Shown here piece after piece: positions 42,749 through 50,274 of a DNA stretch of 64,000 bases. The stretch's first letter is position 1; every line of letters begins with the position of its first letter. Under the pieces are notes generated by a model, which worked only from the letters and a program-made list of their open reading frames with translations, did no database searches and had not been told where the DNA came from. The translations under genes and the position numbers were made by a program. Origin of the DNA: Pedobacter africanus (GTDB lineage Bacteria; Bacteroidota; Bacteroidia; Sphingobacteriales; Sphingobacteriaceae); contig NZ_FWXT01000001.1 in the NCBI RefSeq assembly GCF_900176535.1, forward strand, positions 2,728,001 through 2,792,000. The letters run 5' to 3'.

Positions 42749-43765
42749 TTAAAAGAACAGGTGGATGATGCTGAATACAATGGCAGCAAGTGTAGCAGAA
42801 ACGGGGATGGTCAATACCCATGCCCACAATAGGCTTACGGTAACCCCCCACCTTACTGCAGAAACCCTTTTTAACAGTCCTACGCCCACGATAGATCCGG
42901 TAATGGTATGTGTGGTAGAAACCGGGATACCAAAATGCTCCGTAATACCAAGGGTTACCGCGCCTGCAGATTCGGCTGCAACACCTTCAAAAGCATTTAC
43001 CTTGGTAATTTTTGAACCCATGGTTTTCACAATTTTCCAGCCGCCGCTCATGGTTCCAAGCGCAATTGCTGCATAACAGGAAATAGGCACCCATTCCGGC
43101 ATCGCATCGCCGGAGTTTAGCTGATTGCCTGCTACCATGGCTACATAAATGATACCCATAACCTTCTGCGCATCGTTACCACCATGGGTAAAGCTTAGTG
43201 CAGCAGAGGAGATCAGCTGCAGGCGTTTAAACCATTTTTCGGCCACTGAAGGTCTTGCATTTTTAGAGATGTGCAAAATAATGATGGAGATGATCACCGA
43301 GATCACCATACCTATAACCGGGGCCAGGACAATAAAGGCCACAACTTTTAATATAGGGGCCAAATTGATGGCCGACATAACGCCTGCACCTAATGAAGCT
43401 GCCTTTGCCATACCTGCACCCGCAAAACCACCTATAAGGGTGTGCGAAGAACTGGACGGGATACCAAACCACCAGGTAAAAAGGTTCCAGGTGATGGCCG
43501 CTAAAAGGCCTGCCAATATGACTTCCAGGGTAATAAAGTTTTCTACTACCGTTTTGGCAATGGTGTTGGCTACTTTGTGGTCTGTAAAATAAAAATATGC
43601 GGCAAAATTGAATACTGCCGCCCACAGTACCGCCTGGAAGGGCGAAAGTACTTTTGTGGATACAATGGTTGCAATGGAGTTTGCAGCATCGTGAAAACCG
43701 TTTATATAATCGAAGGCAATAGCCAGAACGATTACAATAACCAGTAACGTAAATGTAGATACCAT
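42749..43765 (-). CDS. PiT-family inorganic phosphate transporter
   Basis: 338 residues, about ten membrane helices. The family signatures FDYINGFHDAANSIATIV near the start and SFTHGGNDAQKVMGIIY in the second half are both present (GxNDA core), as is GIPSSSSHTLIGG and GIPVSTTHTITG. PiT proteins import metal-phosphate by proton or sodium symport. It follows the DUF47 gene by ten bases. At 338 residues it is close to archaeal/Gram-positive Pit length and shorter than E. coli PitA (about 500). Confidence 0.92.
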   Translation of the reverse strand: MVSTFTLLVIVIVLAIAFDYINGFHDAANSIATIVSTKVLSPFQAVLWAAVFNFAAYFYFTDHKVANTIAKTVVENFITLEVILAGLLAAITWNLFTWWFGIPSSSSHTLIGGFAGAGMAKAASLGAGVMSAINLAPILKVVAFIVLAPVIGMVISVIISIIILHISKNARPSVAEKWFKRLQLISSAALSFTHGGNDAQKVMGIIYVAMVAGNQLNSGDAMPEWVPISCYAAIALGTMSGGWKIVKTMGSKITKVNAFEGVAAESAGAVTLGITEHFGIPVSTTHTITGSIVGVGLLKRVSAVRWGVTVSLLWAWVLTIPVSATLAAIVFSIIHLFF

Positions 43766-43775
43766 TTTTTAAGCT

Positions 43776-44417
43776 TTAAGCATTCTTTACCAAAATAGAT
43801 TCCAGCACATTTGCTGCATCCTCACATTTATCTGTAGCCAGTTCAAGGGTCTGCAGCACTTCTTTTTGCCTGATCAGTTCGATGGCATTGGTTTCAAATT
43901 CGAACAAACGGGCAATTGCCAGGTTACATACGTAGTCGGCCTGGTTTTCCCCGCTGTTGATCCTGACACAGGCATCAGCAATTACACGGATATTTTTAAA
44001 GCTTCTCAGTTCTTTGATCGCCTTTTCAAGGTCTGTACACATTTCAACCAGCAATTCAGCCAGTTTAATCATGGCATCAGCAATATTGGTTACATTGTAC
44101 AATTCAATATTACTTGCCGATGCATGGATATAATCTGCAATGTCATCAACCGCACTGGCCAGGGCATGGATATCTTCCCTGTCGAAAGGCGTAATGAAGT
44201 TTTTACTTAATTCAAGAAAAATGGAGTGGGTAATGTCGTCACCAACATGCTCAAGACGCTCTACTTCTTTGATGTGCTCTTTCCTTTTCTCCAGGTCGGT
44301 AGCACTCAGTGCAAGCAGCAGGGCCTGTGAAATTTTCAATACATTGCTTCCTGCCTGCTCAAACAGGGGCTGAAATTTCTTGTCTTTAGGGGTAAAGAAC
44401 TTAAAAATGCTGTTCAT
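43776..44417 (-). CDS. DUF47 (PhoU-like) phosphate transport accessory protein
   Basis: 213 residues, all-helical, with FLELSKNFITPFDREDIHAL and ASAVDDIADYIHASASNIEL, the E/DxxxD metal-binding repeats of PhoU-like proteins. DUF47 genes are typically next to pit and are thought to restrain or tune Pit. Its promoter region carries TTAACA repeats (see 44454-44478), as expected for control by phosphate. Confidence 0.9.
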   Translation of the reverse strand: MNSIFKFFTPKDKKFQPLFEQAGSNVLKISQALLLALSATDLEKRKEHIKEVERLEHVGDDITHSIFLELSKNFITPFDREDIHALASAVDDIADYIHASASNIELYNVTNIADAMIKLAELLVEMCTDLEKAIKELRSFKNIRVIADACVRINSGENQADYVCNLAIARLFEFETNAIELIRQKEVLQTLELATDKCEDAANVLESILVKNA

Positions 44418-44436
44418 ATTAATTTAAAATATGATG

Positions 44437-44444
44437 CAAAAGTA
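44437..44444 (-). promoter_or_regulatory. -7 box of the DUF47-pit operon
   Basis: Minus strand TACTTTTG, exact TAnnTTTG match, ending 19 bases before the ATG at 44417. The -33 region is occupied by the TTAACA repeats instead of TTTG, as in activator-dependent promoters. Confidence 0.6.
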
Positions 44445-44453
44445 TGAGAGTAA

Positions 44454-44478
44454 TGTTAAGTTAGTGTTAAGTGTTAAG
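44454..44478 (-). promoter_or_regulatory. TTAACA direct-repeat array, candidate Pho box
   Basis: Three copies of CTTAACA on the minus strand (TGTTAAG on plus, starting 44454, 44465 and 44472; spacing 11 and 7). TTAACA-type repeats with about 11-base period bind PhoP in Bacillus, and E. coli Pho boxes replace the -35 element, as here. Direct evidence in Bacteroidota is lacking. Confidence 0.45.
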
Positions 44479-44503
44479 TTATTTTTGAAAATGCACTTTG
44501 TTG

Positions 44504-45529
44504 TTAACCAATCTTTTCAAGTGTAAAAGCAAAAGTTGTCCCGATTTGCAGGGTACTCCTTACCGTGATGATCTGTTCATGCGCTTCCAGGATATGTTTT
44601 ACGATAGCCAGGCCAAGGCCGGTACCGCCCTCTTCCCGGGACCGGTGCGAATCTATCCGGTAAAAGCGCTCGAACAGGCGAGACAGGTGCTTTTCATCGA
44701 TGCCTATCCCGTCATCCGTTACCTCTATCAGATACTGGTCATGCAGTTCAAAGATTTTAATGGCAGTAGAACCCTGTTCTTTACCATATTTTAGTGAGTT
44801 GTGGATCAGGTTGATCATGACCTGTCTGATCTTTTCCCGATCGGCCCTTACAAATGCCGGATGGGTATATTTATCTTTAAAGGAAAGTTTGATGTTTCGC
44901 TTTTTGGCGCGGTCTTCAAGACTTTCCATGACTTCTTTAGCCAGCAGAACGAAATCAAACTTTTCATAATTGATCGGGATCTCGCCGGTTTCCAGCTTCG
45001 ATATGGAATCCAGGTCGGTAATCAGGTAACTCAGCCGCTCTACATTTTTTTCGGCTTTGTCCAGGAATTTCGCCGCCATCTCCGGATCATCGGTAAGGCA
45101 GTCCTGCAAAGTTTCAATATAACCTTGTATGGCGAACAAAGGGGTTTTAAACTCATGCGATACATTGGACAAAAACTCCCTTCTGAACTGCTCCTGCTTT
45201 TTCAGCATTTCAATCTCACGTTTTTTTGCTCCTGCCCATTCTTTTACTTCCTGTTCTACATCATTAATAGGATCAGAACTTACGTATTCGCCTAGCGCAT
45301 CTTTAAGGTCTTTGCCCAGTTTCAGGTTATGGATCATTTTATAGATCAGCACGATTTTGGAATAGATATATTTTTCGAGCAGGTAATAGAAAACAATGAA
45401 GCTGGTGATAAAAGTTACTACAAAAGAAACCAGCATAAAATACCAGCTTTGCTGGAAATAGAAATTAACAAGGCCTATAGATAGGCCTACTGCAAAGGCA
45501 GCAATTAATACAAGGACACTTAATTTCAT
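44504..45529 (-). CDS. PhoR-like sensor histidine kinase
   Basis: 341 residues from ATG 45529; an in-frame TTG at 45571 would extend through the gap toward the previous gene. Two membrane helices (about 3-22 and 30-50) with a very short external loop, a linker helix, HisKA with FLSNVSHEFKTPLFAI (phospho-accepting His), and HATPase with NLIHNSLKYG, DDGIGI and GTGLGLAIVKHI. The tiny periplasmic loop and position just upstream of DUF47-pit resemble PhoR, which senses phosphate through the transporter. No response regulator gene is adjacent. Confidence 0.85.
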   Translation of the reverse strand: MKLSVLVLIAAFAVGLSIGLVNFYFQQSWYFMLVSFVVTFITSFIVFYYLLEKYIYSKIVLIYKMIHNLKLGKDLKDALGEYVSSDPINDVEQEVKEWAGAKKREIEMLKKQEQFRREFLSNVSHEFKTPLFAIQGYIETLQDCLTDDPEMAAKFLDKAEKNVERLSYLITDLDSISKLETGEIPINYEKFDFVLLAKEVMESLEDRAKKRNIKLSFKDKYTHPAFVRADREKIRQVMINLIHNSLKYGKEQGSTAIKIFELHDQYLIEVTDDGIGIDEKHLSRLFERFYRIDSHRSREEGGTGLGLAIVKHILEAHEQIITVRSTLQIGTTFAFTLEKIG

Positions 45530-45580
45530 TACAAAAGCTTTAGGCAAACGGCCCTGGCCGTTTTGGACCAATTTACAAGA

Positions 45581-46351
45581 TTAATGTGATATGAATGTTT
45601 TTTCTGTAAGATATTTCCAATATCTTTTTGGAACGTGCCGGACATGCAGCCTGGTATTTTTGCGTGCAGTAATATTTGTACTTTTAAAGTAGTCCTTCCA
45701 GAGTATGGCGTAAAGGCTTTCTTTTTTATCGCCGAGGTGTTGTGCGGGTTTCTGCAGCAATTTTTCACTTTCAGGCGCCAGCTGAACCTCTTCAACAGTG
45801 TTCAGGTTATAATGCAGGCCGTAATGCCTTTTGATGTCATATATGATCCATTGCTGGTCTGCATAACGATTTTTGAAATGAAACAGCAGTAAGGGCAGTA
45901 CATTGAAGTCGGGATCTATAGCGCAGTAGAAAATGCCATCTGCGGCATGTTGAAATCGGATGAATGCTTCCATGCGGTGTTTTTCACGTTCCACTTTCTT
46001 TGCCATTTGTGCAATGGCCAGCACATAAGGGTTGCCGTAATTGGCTTCGGCACCCGGGGGATGTGTGAAGATATAGCAGGCAAAAGAAAACAGGCTTTGA
46101 TAAGCTGCTGCGTCTTCCGACAGAAAAGTACAGTAAAAGCGCCTTATCCAGTCTTTGGTCAGTCGTTTTTCCAGGCCTTTCCAAACTCTTTCGGCTTTTT
46201 TCTGGTCAGAATAGACGCTAAAACATTCATTAAAGGCTTCAGGTTGGTAGGTTTGTTTTGTTTTTAACAATACTCCGCCAGGCTTGCGCTCGAACCAATC
46301 GAATATCGCACAAAGAAGGCCTTCAAAGCTTCCGTCAAATATATAGGTCAT
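45581..46351 (-). CDS. DUF4130 protein, partner of the radical SAM DNA-repair-like enzyme
   Basis: 256 residues starting MTYIFDGSFEGLLCAIFDWF, the hallmark of the TIGR03915/DUF4130 family. Further motifs are AERVWKGLEKR, DWIRRFYCTFLSED and the C-terminal EVQLAPESEKLLQKPAQHLG and LYAILWKDYFKSTNITAR. In other genomes the protein is often fused to a uracil-DNA-glycosylase-like domain; here no such domain exists, since the protein stops soon after DUF4130. It follows the radical SAM gene by 11 bases. The name comes from memory of the family and could be tested by an HMM search. Confidence 0.85.
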   Translation of the reverse strand: MTYIFDGSFEGLLCAIFDWFERKPGGVLLKTKQTYQPEAFNECFSVYSDQKKAERVWKGLEKRLTKDWIRRFYCTFLSEDAAAYQSLFSFACYIFTHPPGAEANYGNPYVLAIAQMAKKVEREKHRMEAFIRFQHAADGIFYCAIDPDFNVLPLLLFHFKNRYADQQWIIYDIKRHYGLHYNLNTVEEVQLAPESEKLLQKPAQHLGDKKESLYAILWKDYFKSTNITARKNTRLHVRHVPKRYWKYLTEKTFISH

Positions 46352-46362
46352 AGTCAGGTTTT

Positions 46363-47619
46363 TCAGAATAGTGCCAGTTGTTTCAGGTCGTTTTTAAGGT
46401 ATTTACTTTGGCTTTCTGCCAGGATAAATGATTTGATCTGGGTAGCCTGATAATCTCTCAACTGATAAGGTGTGTCTGCACAGTGGATAAAGTAGCGGGC
46501 CTTATTGTAGGCGATGCCAATTTTCTTCAGCTGATCTGATCTCAGCTTCCCGAACTTACGGGCCTGCACAATCTTCAGGGCAGAACTTAGCCCTATGCCA
46601 GGAATGCGGAGTATCATTTTGTAGGCAGCCGTATTGATGTCCACAGGAAAGTATTGCAGGTTCCGGAGTGCCCAGCTTAGTTTGGGATCTATATCTGCAT
46701 CCAGGTTTGGATTGGCATCATTGAGCAGTTCATTTACATGAAAACCATAAAAACGCATCAGCCAATCGGTTTGGTATAGCCTGTTTTCCCTAACCAGCGG
46801 CGGCTGTGATCCCAGGAGCGGGAGGCGTTTGTCGTTACTGATGGGAATATAGCCAGAGTAATAAACCCTTTTCAACGAAAATTCTTTGTAAAATGCTGCG
46901 GCAGTGTGCATGATGTCTTTATCAGTTTCGGGACTTGCCCCGATAACCATTTGCGTGCTTTGCCCGGCCGGAACAAAAACCGGAATGCTTTTGATCAGCT
47001 TTCTTTCATCCTTAAACTGTACAATTTGCTGCTGTACCAGGCCCAATGGCTTTTTAACGTCTTCATGGCTTTTTTCGGGTGCGAGTAACTTCAGTCCGCT
47101 TGCAGTAGGCATCTCCAGGTTAATACTCATCCTGTCGGCATATAAACCTGCTTCTCTAATGAGTTCGTCACTGGCGCCAGGAATGGTTTTCAGATGTATA
47201 TAGCCGTTAAAACGTTCCTCAAGCCGTAGTTTTTTTACAATCCTGAGCAATCGTTCCATGGTAAAGTCAGCATTTTTAAAAATGCCGGAACTGAGGAAAA
47301 GGCCTTCGATAAAATTGCGCCGGTAAAAGTTGATAGTAAGCGAAACCACTTCCTCAACCGTAAAAGCTGCCCGGGCAATATTGTTGCTCTTTCTGGAAAC
47401 ACAAAAAGCGCAATCGTAAATGCAATGATTGGTGAGCAGGATCTTTAGGAGGGAAACGCAACGCCCGTCTTCAGTATAAGTATGGCAGATGCCTGATTTG
47501 TGGCTGTCGCCCAGTCCCTTATTCTCATTCTTCCTCGTCCCGCCACTCGATGAGCATGATACATCATATTTTGCTGCATCGGCCAGGATATTCAGTTTTT
47601 CCCTTATTCTCTCATCCAT
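46363..47619 (-). CDS. Putative DNA modification/repair radical SAM protein
   Basis: 418 residues from ATG 47619 (MDERIREKLNILADAAKYDV). Upstream of the barrel there is a CSSSGGTRKN and a GICHTYTEDGRCVSL stretch with extra Cys, then the radical SAM cluster motif CIYDCAFC (C-x3-C-x2-C) near residue 86-93. The C-terminal part holds a helix-hairpin-helix DNA-binding motif IPGIGLSSALKIV. This matches TIGR03916, described as always paired with the TIGR03915/TIGR03914 partner. The reaction is unknown. Confidence 0.88.
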   Translation of the reverse strand: MDERIREKLNILADAAKYDVSCSSSGGTRKNENKGLGDSHKSGICHTYTEDGRCVSLLKILLTNHCIYDCAFCVSRKSNNIARAAFTVEEVVSLTINFYRRNFIEGLFLSSGIFKNADFTMERLLRIVKKLRLEERFNGYIHLKTIPGASDELIREAGLYADRMSINLEMPTASGLKLLAPEKSHEDVKKPLGLVQQQIVQFKDERKLIKSIPVFVPAGQSTQMVIGASPETDKDIMHTAAAFYKEFSLKRVYYSGYIPISNDKRLPLLGSQPPLVRENRLYQTDWLMRFYGFHVNELLNDANPNLDADIDPKLSWALRNLQYFPVDINTAAYKMILRIPGIGLSSALKIVQARKFGKLRSDQLKKIGIAYNKARYFIHCADTPYQLRDYQATQIKSFILAESQSKYLKNDLKQLALF

Positions 47620-47637
47620 AATTACCACATTTGCTAA

Positions 47638-47645
47638 CAAATATA
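47638..47645 (-). promoter_or_regulatory. -7 box of the radical SAM operon
   Basis: Minus strand TATATTTG, exact TAnnTTTG match, ending 18 bases before the ATG at 47619. No TTTG at -33 seen. Confidence 0.5.
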
Positions 47646-47677
47646 GTAATTTCGCTAATTATAATAGTATTTTGTGA

Positions 47678-48313
47678 TTAAACTTCAGTATAAAATTGTT
47701 CCAGGTAAGCCAGCATAAAATCGTGCCGCTGCTGTGCCATTTTTTTCCCTTCATCCGTCTTCATCAGGTCTTTAAGCCTCAATAGTTTTTCGTAAAAATG
47801 ATTGATGGTAGGAGCGGCACTGTTCTTATACTCTTCCTTGCTCATGTTCATGTTGGGTTTGATGTTGGGATCGTACAATACCCGGTTCTTATAGCCTCCA
47901 TAAGTAAAGGCACGTGCTATGCCAATGGCACCTATGGCATCCAGACGGTCGGCATCTTGTACCACGTCCAATTCTTTAGAGGCAAAGCTGATCTCACCCA
48001 GACTGGCCTTATAGCTGAGGTTCCGGATAATCTGCTGTACATGTTCCGCTATTGCTTCGGGCAGGTTAATGGACCGCATAAAATCACCCGCTATACGGGG
48101 GCCTATTTCTTCATCCCCGTTATTGAACTTGGCATCTGCAATGTCATGCAGCAAGGCAGCCAGTGCTACGATGAGTTCGTCGGCCTGTTCAATGGCGTTA
48201 ATGCGGAGTGCATTTTTATATACCCGTTCAATGTGGAACCAGTCGTGACCAGCCTCAGCATCGGCAAGTGTGGCTTTTACAAAGGCTGTGGTTTGTTCAA
48301 TAATAGTATACAT
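47678..48313 (-). CDS. HD-domain phosphohydrolase
   Basis: 211 residues, cytoplasmic. HD motif: His of GHDWFHIERVYKNA, HD pair in LAALLHDIADAKF, and a distal Asp in VQDADRLDAIGAIGIARAF, the usual metal ligands. Resembles YedJ/YpgQ-type enzymes that hydrolyse nucleotides. Its start is 12 bases after the THUMP methyltransferase stop. Confidence 0.88.
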   Translation of the reverse strand: MYTIIEQTTAFVKATLADAEAGHDWFHIERVYKNALRINAIEQADELIVALAALLHDIADAKFNNGDEEIGPRIAGDFMRSINLPEAIAEHVQQIIRNLSYKASLGEISFASKELDVVQDADRLDAIGAIGIARAFTYGGYKNRVLYDPNIKPNMNMSKEEYKNSAAPTINHFYEKLLRLKDLMKTDEGKKMAQQRHDFMLAYLEQFYTEV

Positions 48314-48325
48314 AGGATAGATAGC

Positions 48326-49510
48326 TTATCGTTTCGGACGCTCTTCGTCTGGTCTGCGGCTTCCATCGTACAATTCGTACTCCAGCATGCGGCAATCGAG
48401 TTTCCCATTATAAAATTCGACCTTACGGTCGGCTTTAAGTCCAATTTTTTTTGCCAGATCGGGGTTCCCGGTAAAGATATAGCCAAAATATCCTTTACAA
48501 TGCTGTTTCATGAAATCACCCATGCGTTTATAGGTCGCCTCCAGTTTGGAATGCACACCTAAACGTTCTCCATATTCGGGGTTAAAAACTATCACGCCTT
48601 TTCCGGTATCGGGTACCGGGGTATCCGCAAAGTCGCACACCTCAAAAGTAATGAGCGTATCTACACCAGCTGTTTTGGCATTTTTACGGCTTACCTCTAC
48701 CGCATCTTCCGATAAATCAGTAGCGATGATCTGCAGTTCTGCATTTTTGATCACCTGATCTTTAAGGATTCGTCTTTCTGCAAAAAATACCTGCTCATCA
48801 TAGCCCATGATGTGCATGAAACCATAGTTCATGCGGAAAAGGCCGGGGCGTCGGTTGGTGGCAATTAATGCCGCTTCAATGGCCAGGGTACCAGACCCGC
48901 ACATAGGATTTACAAAAGGTGATTTCTGGTCCCATTTGGTAGCCATTACCACACTTGCGGCAAGGGCTTCCAGCATAGGAGCTTTTCCCGGAATCTTGCG
49001 ATAGCCATGCTTGGCCAGGGTTTCTCCCGAAGTATCTAAAAATATAGCTGCTTCGCTGTCTTTCCAGTATAAATGCACCACCGCCTTGTTGGCATCCGGG
49101 CCCGAATTAGGGCGCAGGCCTTTTTGGGCTTTAATGCGGTCAACAATAGCATCCTTAACTTTTAAGTTTGCAAAAAGCGGGGTGGTAATGCTGGGGTTAT
49201 CCACATTCGAGGTTACAGAAAAGTAACCCGAGAAGTCGATCAGCTCTTCCCATGGCATTTCCGACAGTTCGCTGTACAGCTCATCCGGGGTATTGGCGCT
49301 GAAGTTTTTCAGGCAATACAGGATCTGGCTTGCACACCTCAGGTTTAAATTGAGTTTAATACATTCCGTCAGGGTGATGTTGAGTTCTACCCCGGTTGGA
49401 AAATCCCTGACAATCTCGTAGTTCAGTGCTTTAACCTCTTCCTGGAGGTAGGGGGAAAGGCGCTTGTTACAGGTGATGATCACCTTGCTTTTGGTGTGGA
49501 AAACTTGCAT
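48326..49510 (-). CDS. THUMP-domain class I SAM-dependent RNA methyltransferase (RlmL N-terminal type)
   Basis: 394 residues from ATG 49510, MQVFHTKSKVIITCNKRLSP. THUMP domain (about 45-160) then a Rossmann methyltransferase with NPMCGSGTLAIEAALI and the motif IV FNPEYGERLG. The family makes N2-methylguanosine in rRNA or tRNA. Canonical motif IV is NPPYGxR; here the second Pro is Glu, which I believe is common in this phylum but should be checked. The long upstream extension to 49606 overlaps the divergent DUF3127 start and is not used. Confidence 0.88.
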   Translation of the reverse strand: MQVFHTKSKVIITCNKRLSPYLQEEVKALNYEIVRDFPTGVELNITLTECIKLNLNLRCASQILYCLKNFSANTPDELYSELSEMPWEELIDFSGYFSVTSNVDNPSITTPLFANLKVKDAIVDRIKAQKGLRPNSGPDANKAVVHLYWKDSEAAIFLDTSGETLAKHGYRKIPGKAPMLEALAASVVMATKWDQKSPFVNPMCGSGTLAIEAALIATNRRPGLFRMNYGFMHIMGYDEQVFFAERRILKDQVIKNAELQIIATDLSEDAVEVSRKNAKTAGVDTLITFEVCDFADTPVPDTGKGVIVFNPEYGERLGVHSKLEATYKRMGDFMKQHCKGYFGYIFTGNPDLAKKIGLKADRKVEFYNGKLDCRMLEYELYDGSRRPDEERPKR

Positions 49511-49521
49511 AATTAATTCTG

Positions 49522-49558
49522 CGAAGTTATCAATAAAAATATAGAGATTTGAACTTCG
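49522..49558. repeat. Short inverted repeat in a divergent region
   Basis: CGAAGTT at 49522-49528 and AACTTCG at 49552-49558, centred between the THUMP methyltransferase and DUF3127 starts. Seven-base arms; could be an operator but could be chance. Confidence 0.25.
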
Positions 49559-49582
49559 TAGTAGAATAAAAGAGTATTTGAT

Positions 49583-49951
49583 ATGGAAATAAAAGGAAAG
49601 GTGCATGAAATTGGTGCATTACAACAGGTGAGCGAGACTTTTAAGAAAAGAGACCTGATTATAGAGTATGCAGAAAACCCAACTTATCCTGAATACATCA
49701 GGTTTGAAGCCTTACAAGATAAAACCGCTTTATTTGACAGCTTGAAACAAGGTGATGACGTTGAGGTTTCTTTCAATTTACGCGGTCGTCCCTGGACGGA
49801 CAAAACAGGTAAAACATCTTATTTTAACAGTTTAGTAGTATGGCGCATTAACGCACTGACCAATAGTGCAGCTGCTGCGTCTGCTCCTGCATATGCCCCA
49901 CCAGCTGATTTAAACAGCGCTCCGGGCGAGGAAGATGATCTTCCTTTTTAA
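49583..49951 (+). CDS. DUF3127 protein with SSB-like C-terminal tip
   Basis: 122 residues. Begins MEIKGKVHEIGALQQVSETF, then a compact beta-rich, probably OB-like domain (about 1-92) with VSFNLRGRPWTDKTGK and YFNSLVVWRINAL. A low-complexity Ala/Pro linker (95-112) leads to the end GEEDDLPF. That layout (OB domain, flexible linker, acidic tail ending DxxPF-like) is exactly that of single-stranded DNA-binding protein, whose DDDIPF tip recruits repair enzymes. DUF3127 is common in Bacteroidota; I know no characterised member. Confidence 0.85.
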   Translation: MEIKGKVHEIGALQQVSETFKKRDLIIEYAENPTYPEYIRFEALQDKTALFDSLKQGDDVEVSFNLRGRPWTDKTGKTSYFNSLVVWRINALTNSAAAASAPAYAPPADLNSAPGEEDDLPF

Positions 49952-49983
49952 GAGCTTTTTTTAAGTAAACAAATTGACCAATC

Positions 49984-50011
49984 TGCCGGAAGCCTTTCCG
50001 GCATTTTTTTT
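49984..50011 (+). terminator. Terminator after DUF3127
   Basis: TGCCGGAA (49984-49991), loop GCCT, TTCCGGCA (49996-50003), then T8. Confidence 0.92.
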
Positions 50012-50160
50012 GCCTCCTTCTTCGGGTGCCAGGCGGGGCAGCCAGCACCTTCGGCCTACCCTGGTTATGCCTTTCCTTTGCCTTTGTTCGGAAAAAGTAC
50101 CTGTTTGGGATACAAGGGGGCACAAGCTCCGAACAAAGGCCGGCAAAAGCCCGGTTTAGC
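50012..50160. repeat. GC-rich non-coding element with a 13-bp inverted repeat
   Basis: About 150 bases clearly richer in G and C than the AT-rich sequence on either side. It holds a perfect inverted repeat GCCTTTGTTCGGA (50080-50092) and its complement (50128-50140) around a 35-base loop, plus smaller stems near 50027-50056 (GGTGC...GCACC). Short frames on both strands cross the hairpin but have no gene features. It could be a dispersed repeat or a structured RNA. Confidence 0.5.
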
Positions 50161-50214
50161 CCCAGTTCTTTCTTTTTTTTTGTGTTTATTTAGAATAATT
50201 AAAAATAGTTTACA

Positions 50215-50241
50215 TTGTAACGCTTGATTTGCATAGATTTG
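50215..50241 (+). promoter_or_regulatory. Promoter of the siderophore receptor operon
   Basis: TAGATTTG at 50234-50241 matches TAnnTTTG, with TTG at 50215-50217 (16-base spacer). Leader of about 28 bases before ATG 50275. A Fur-like site was not recognised. Confidence 0.5.
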
Positions 50242-50274
50242 CGACTGTTTAGAATTAATCCAAACAACGCAGTC

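Noticed and set aside
47798..48562. A 254-codon open frame on the plus strand opposite the HD hydrolase and methyltransferase genes
   Set aside because: It crosses two real genes on the other strand that both show catalytic motifs; its own sequence has no recognisable domain.
49974..50159. Short open frames on both strands within the GC-rich element
   Set aside because: They span the inverted repeat and read similarly open on both strands, as expected for a palindromic GC-rich element rather than a gene.
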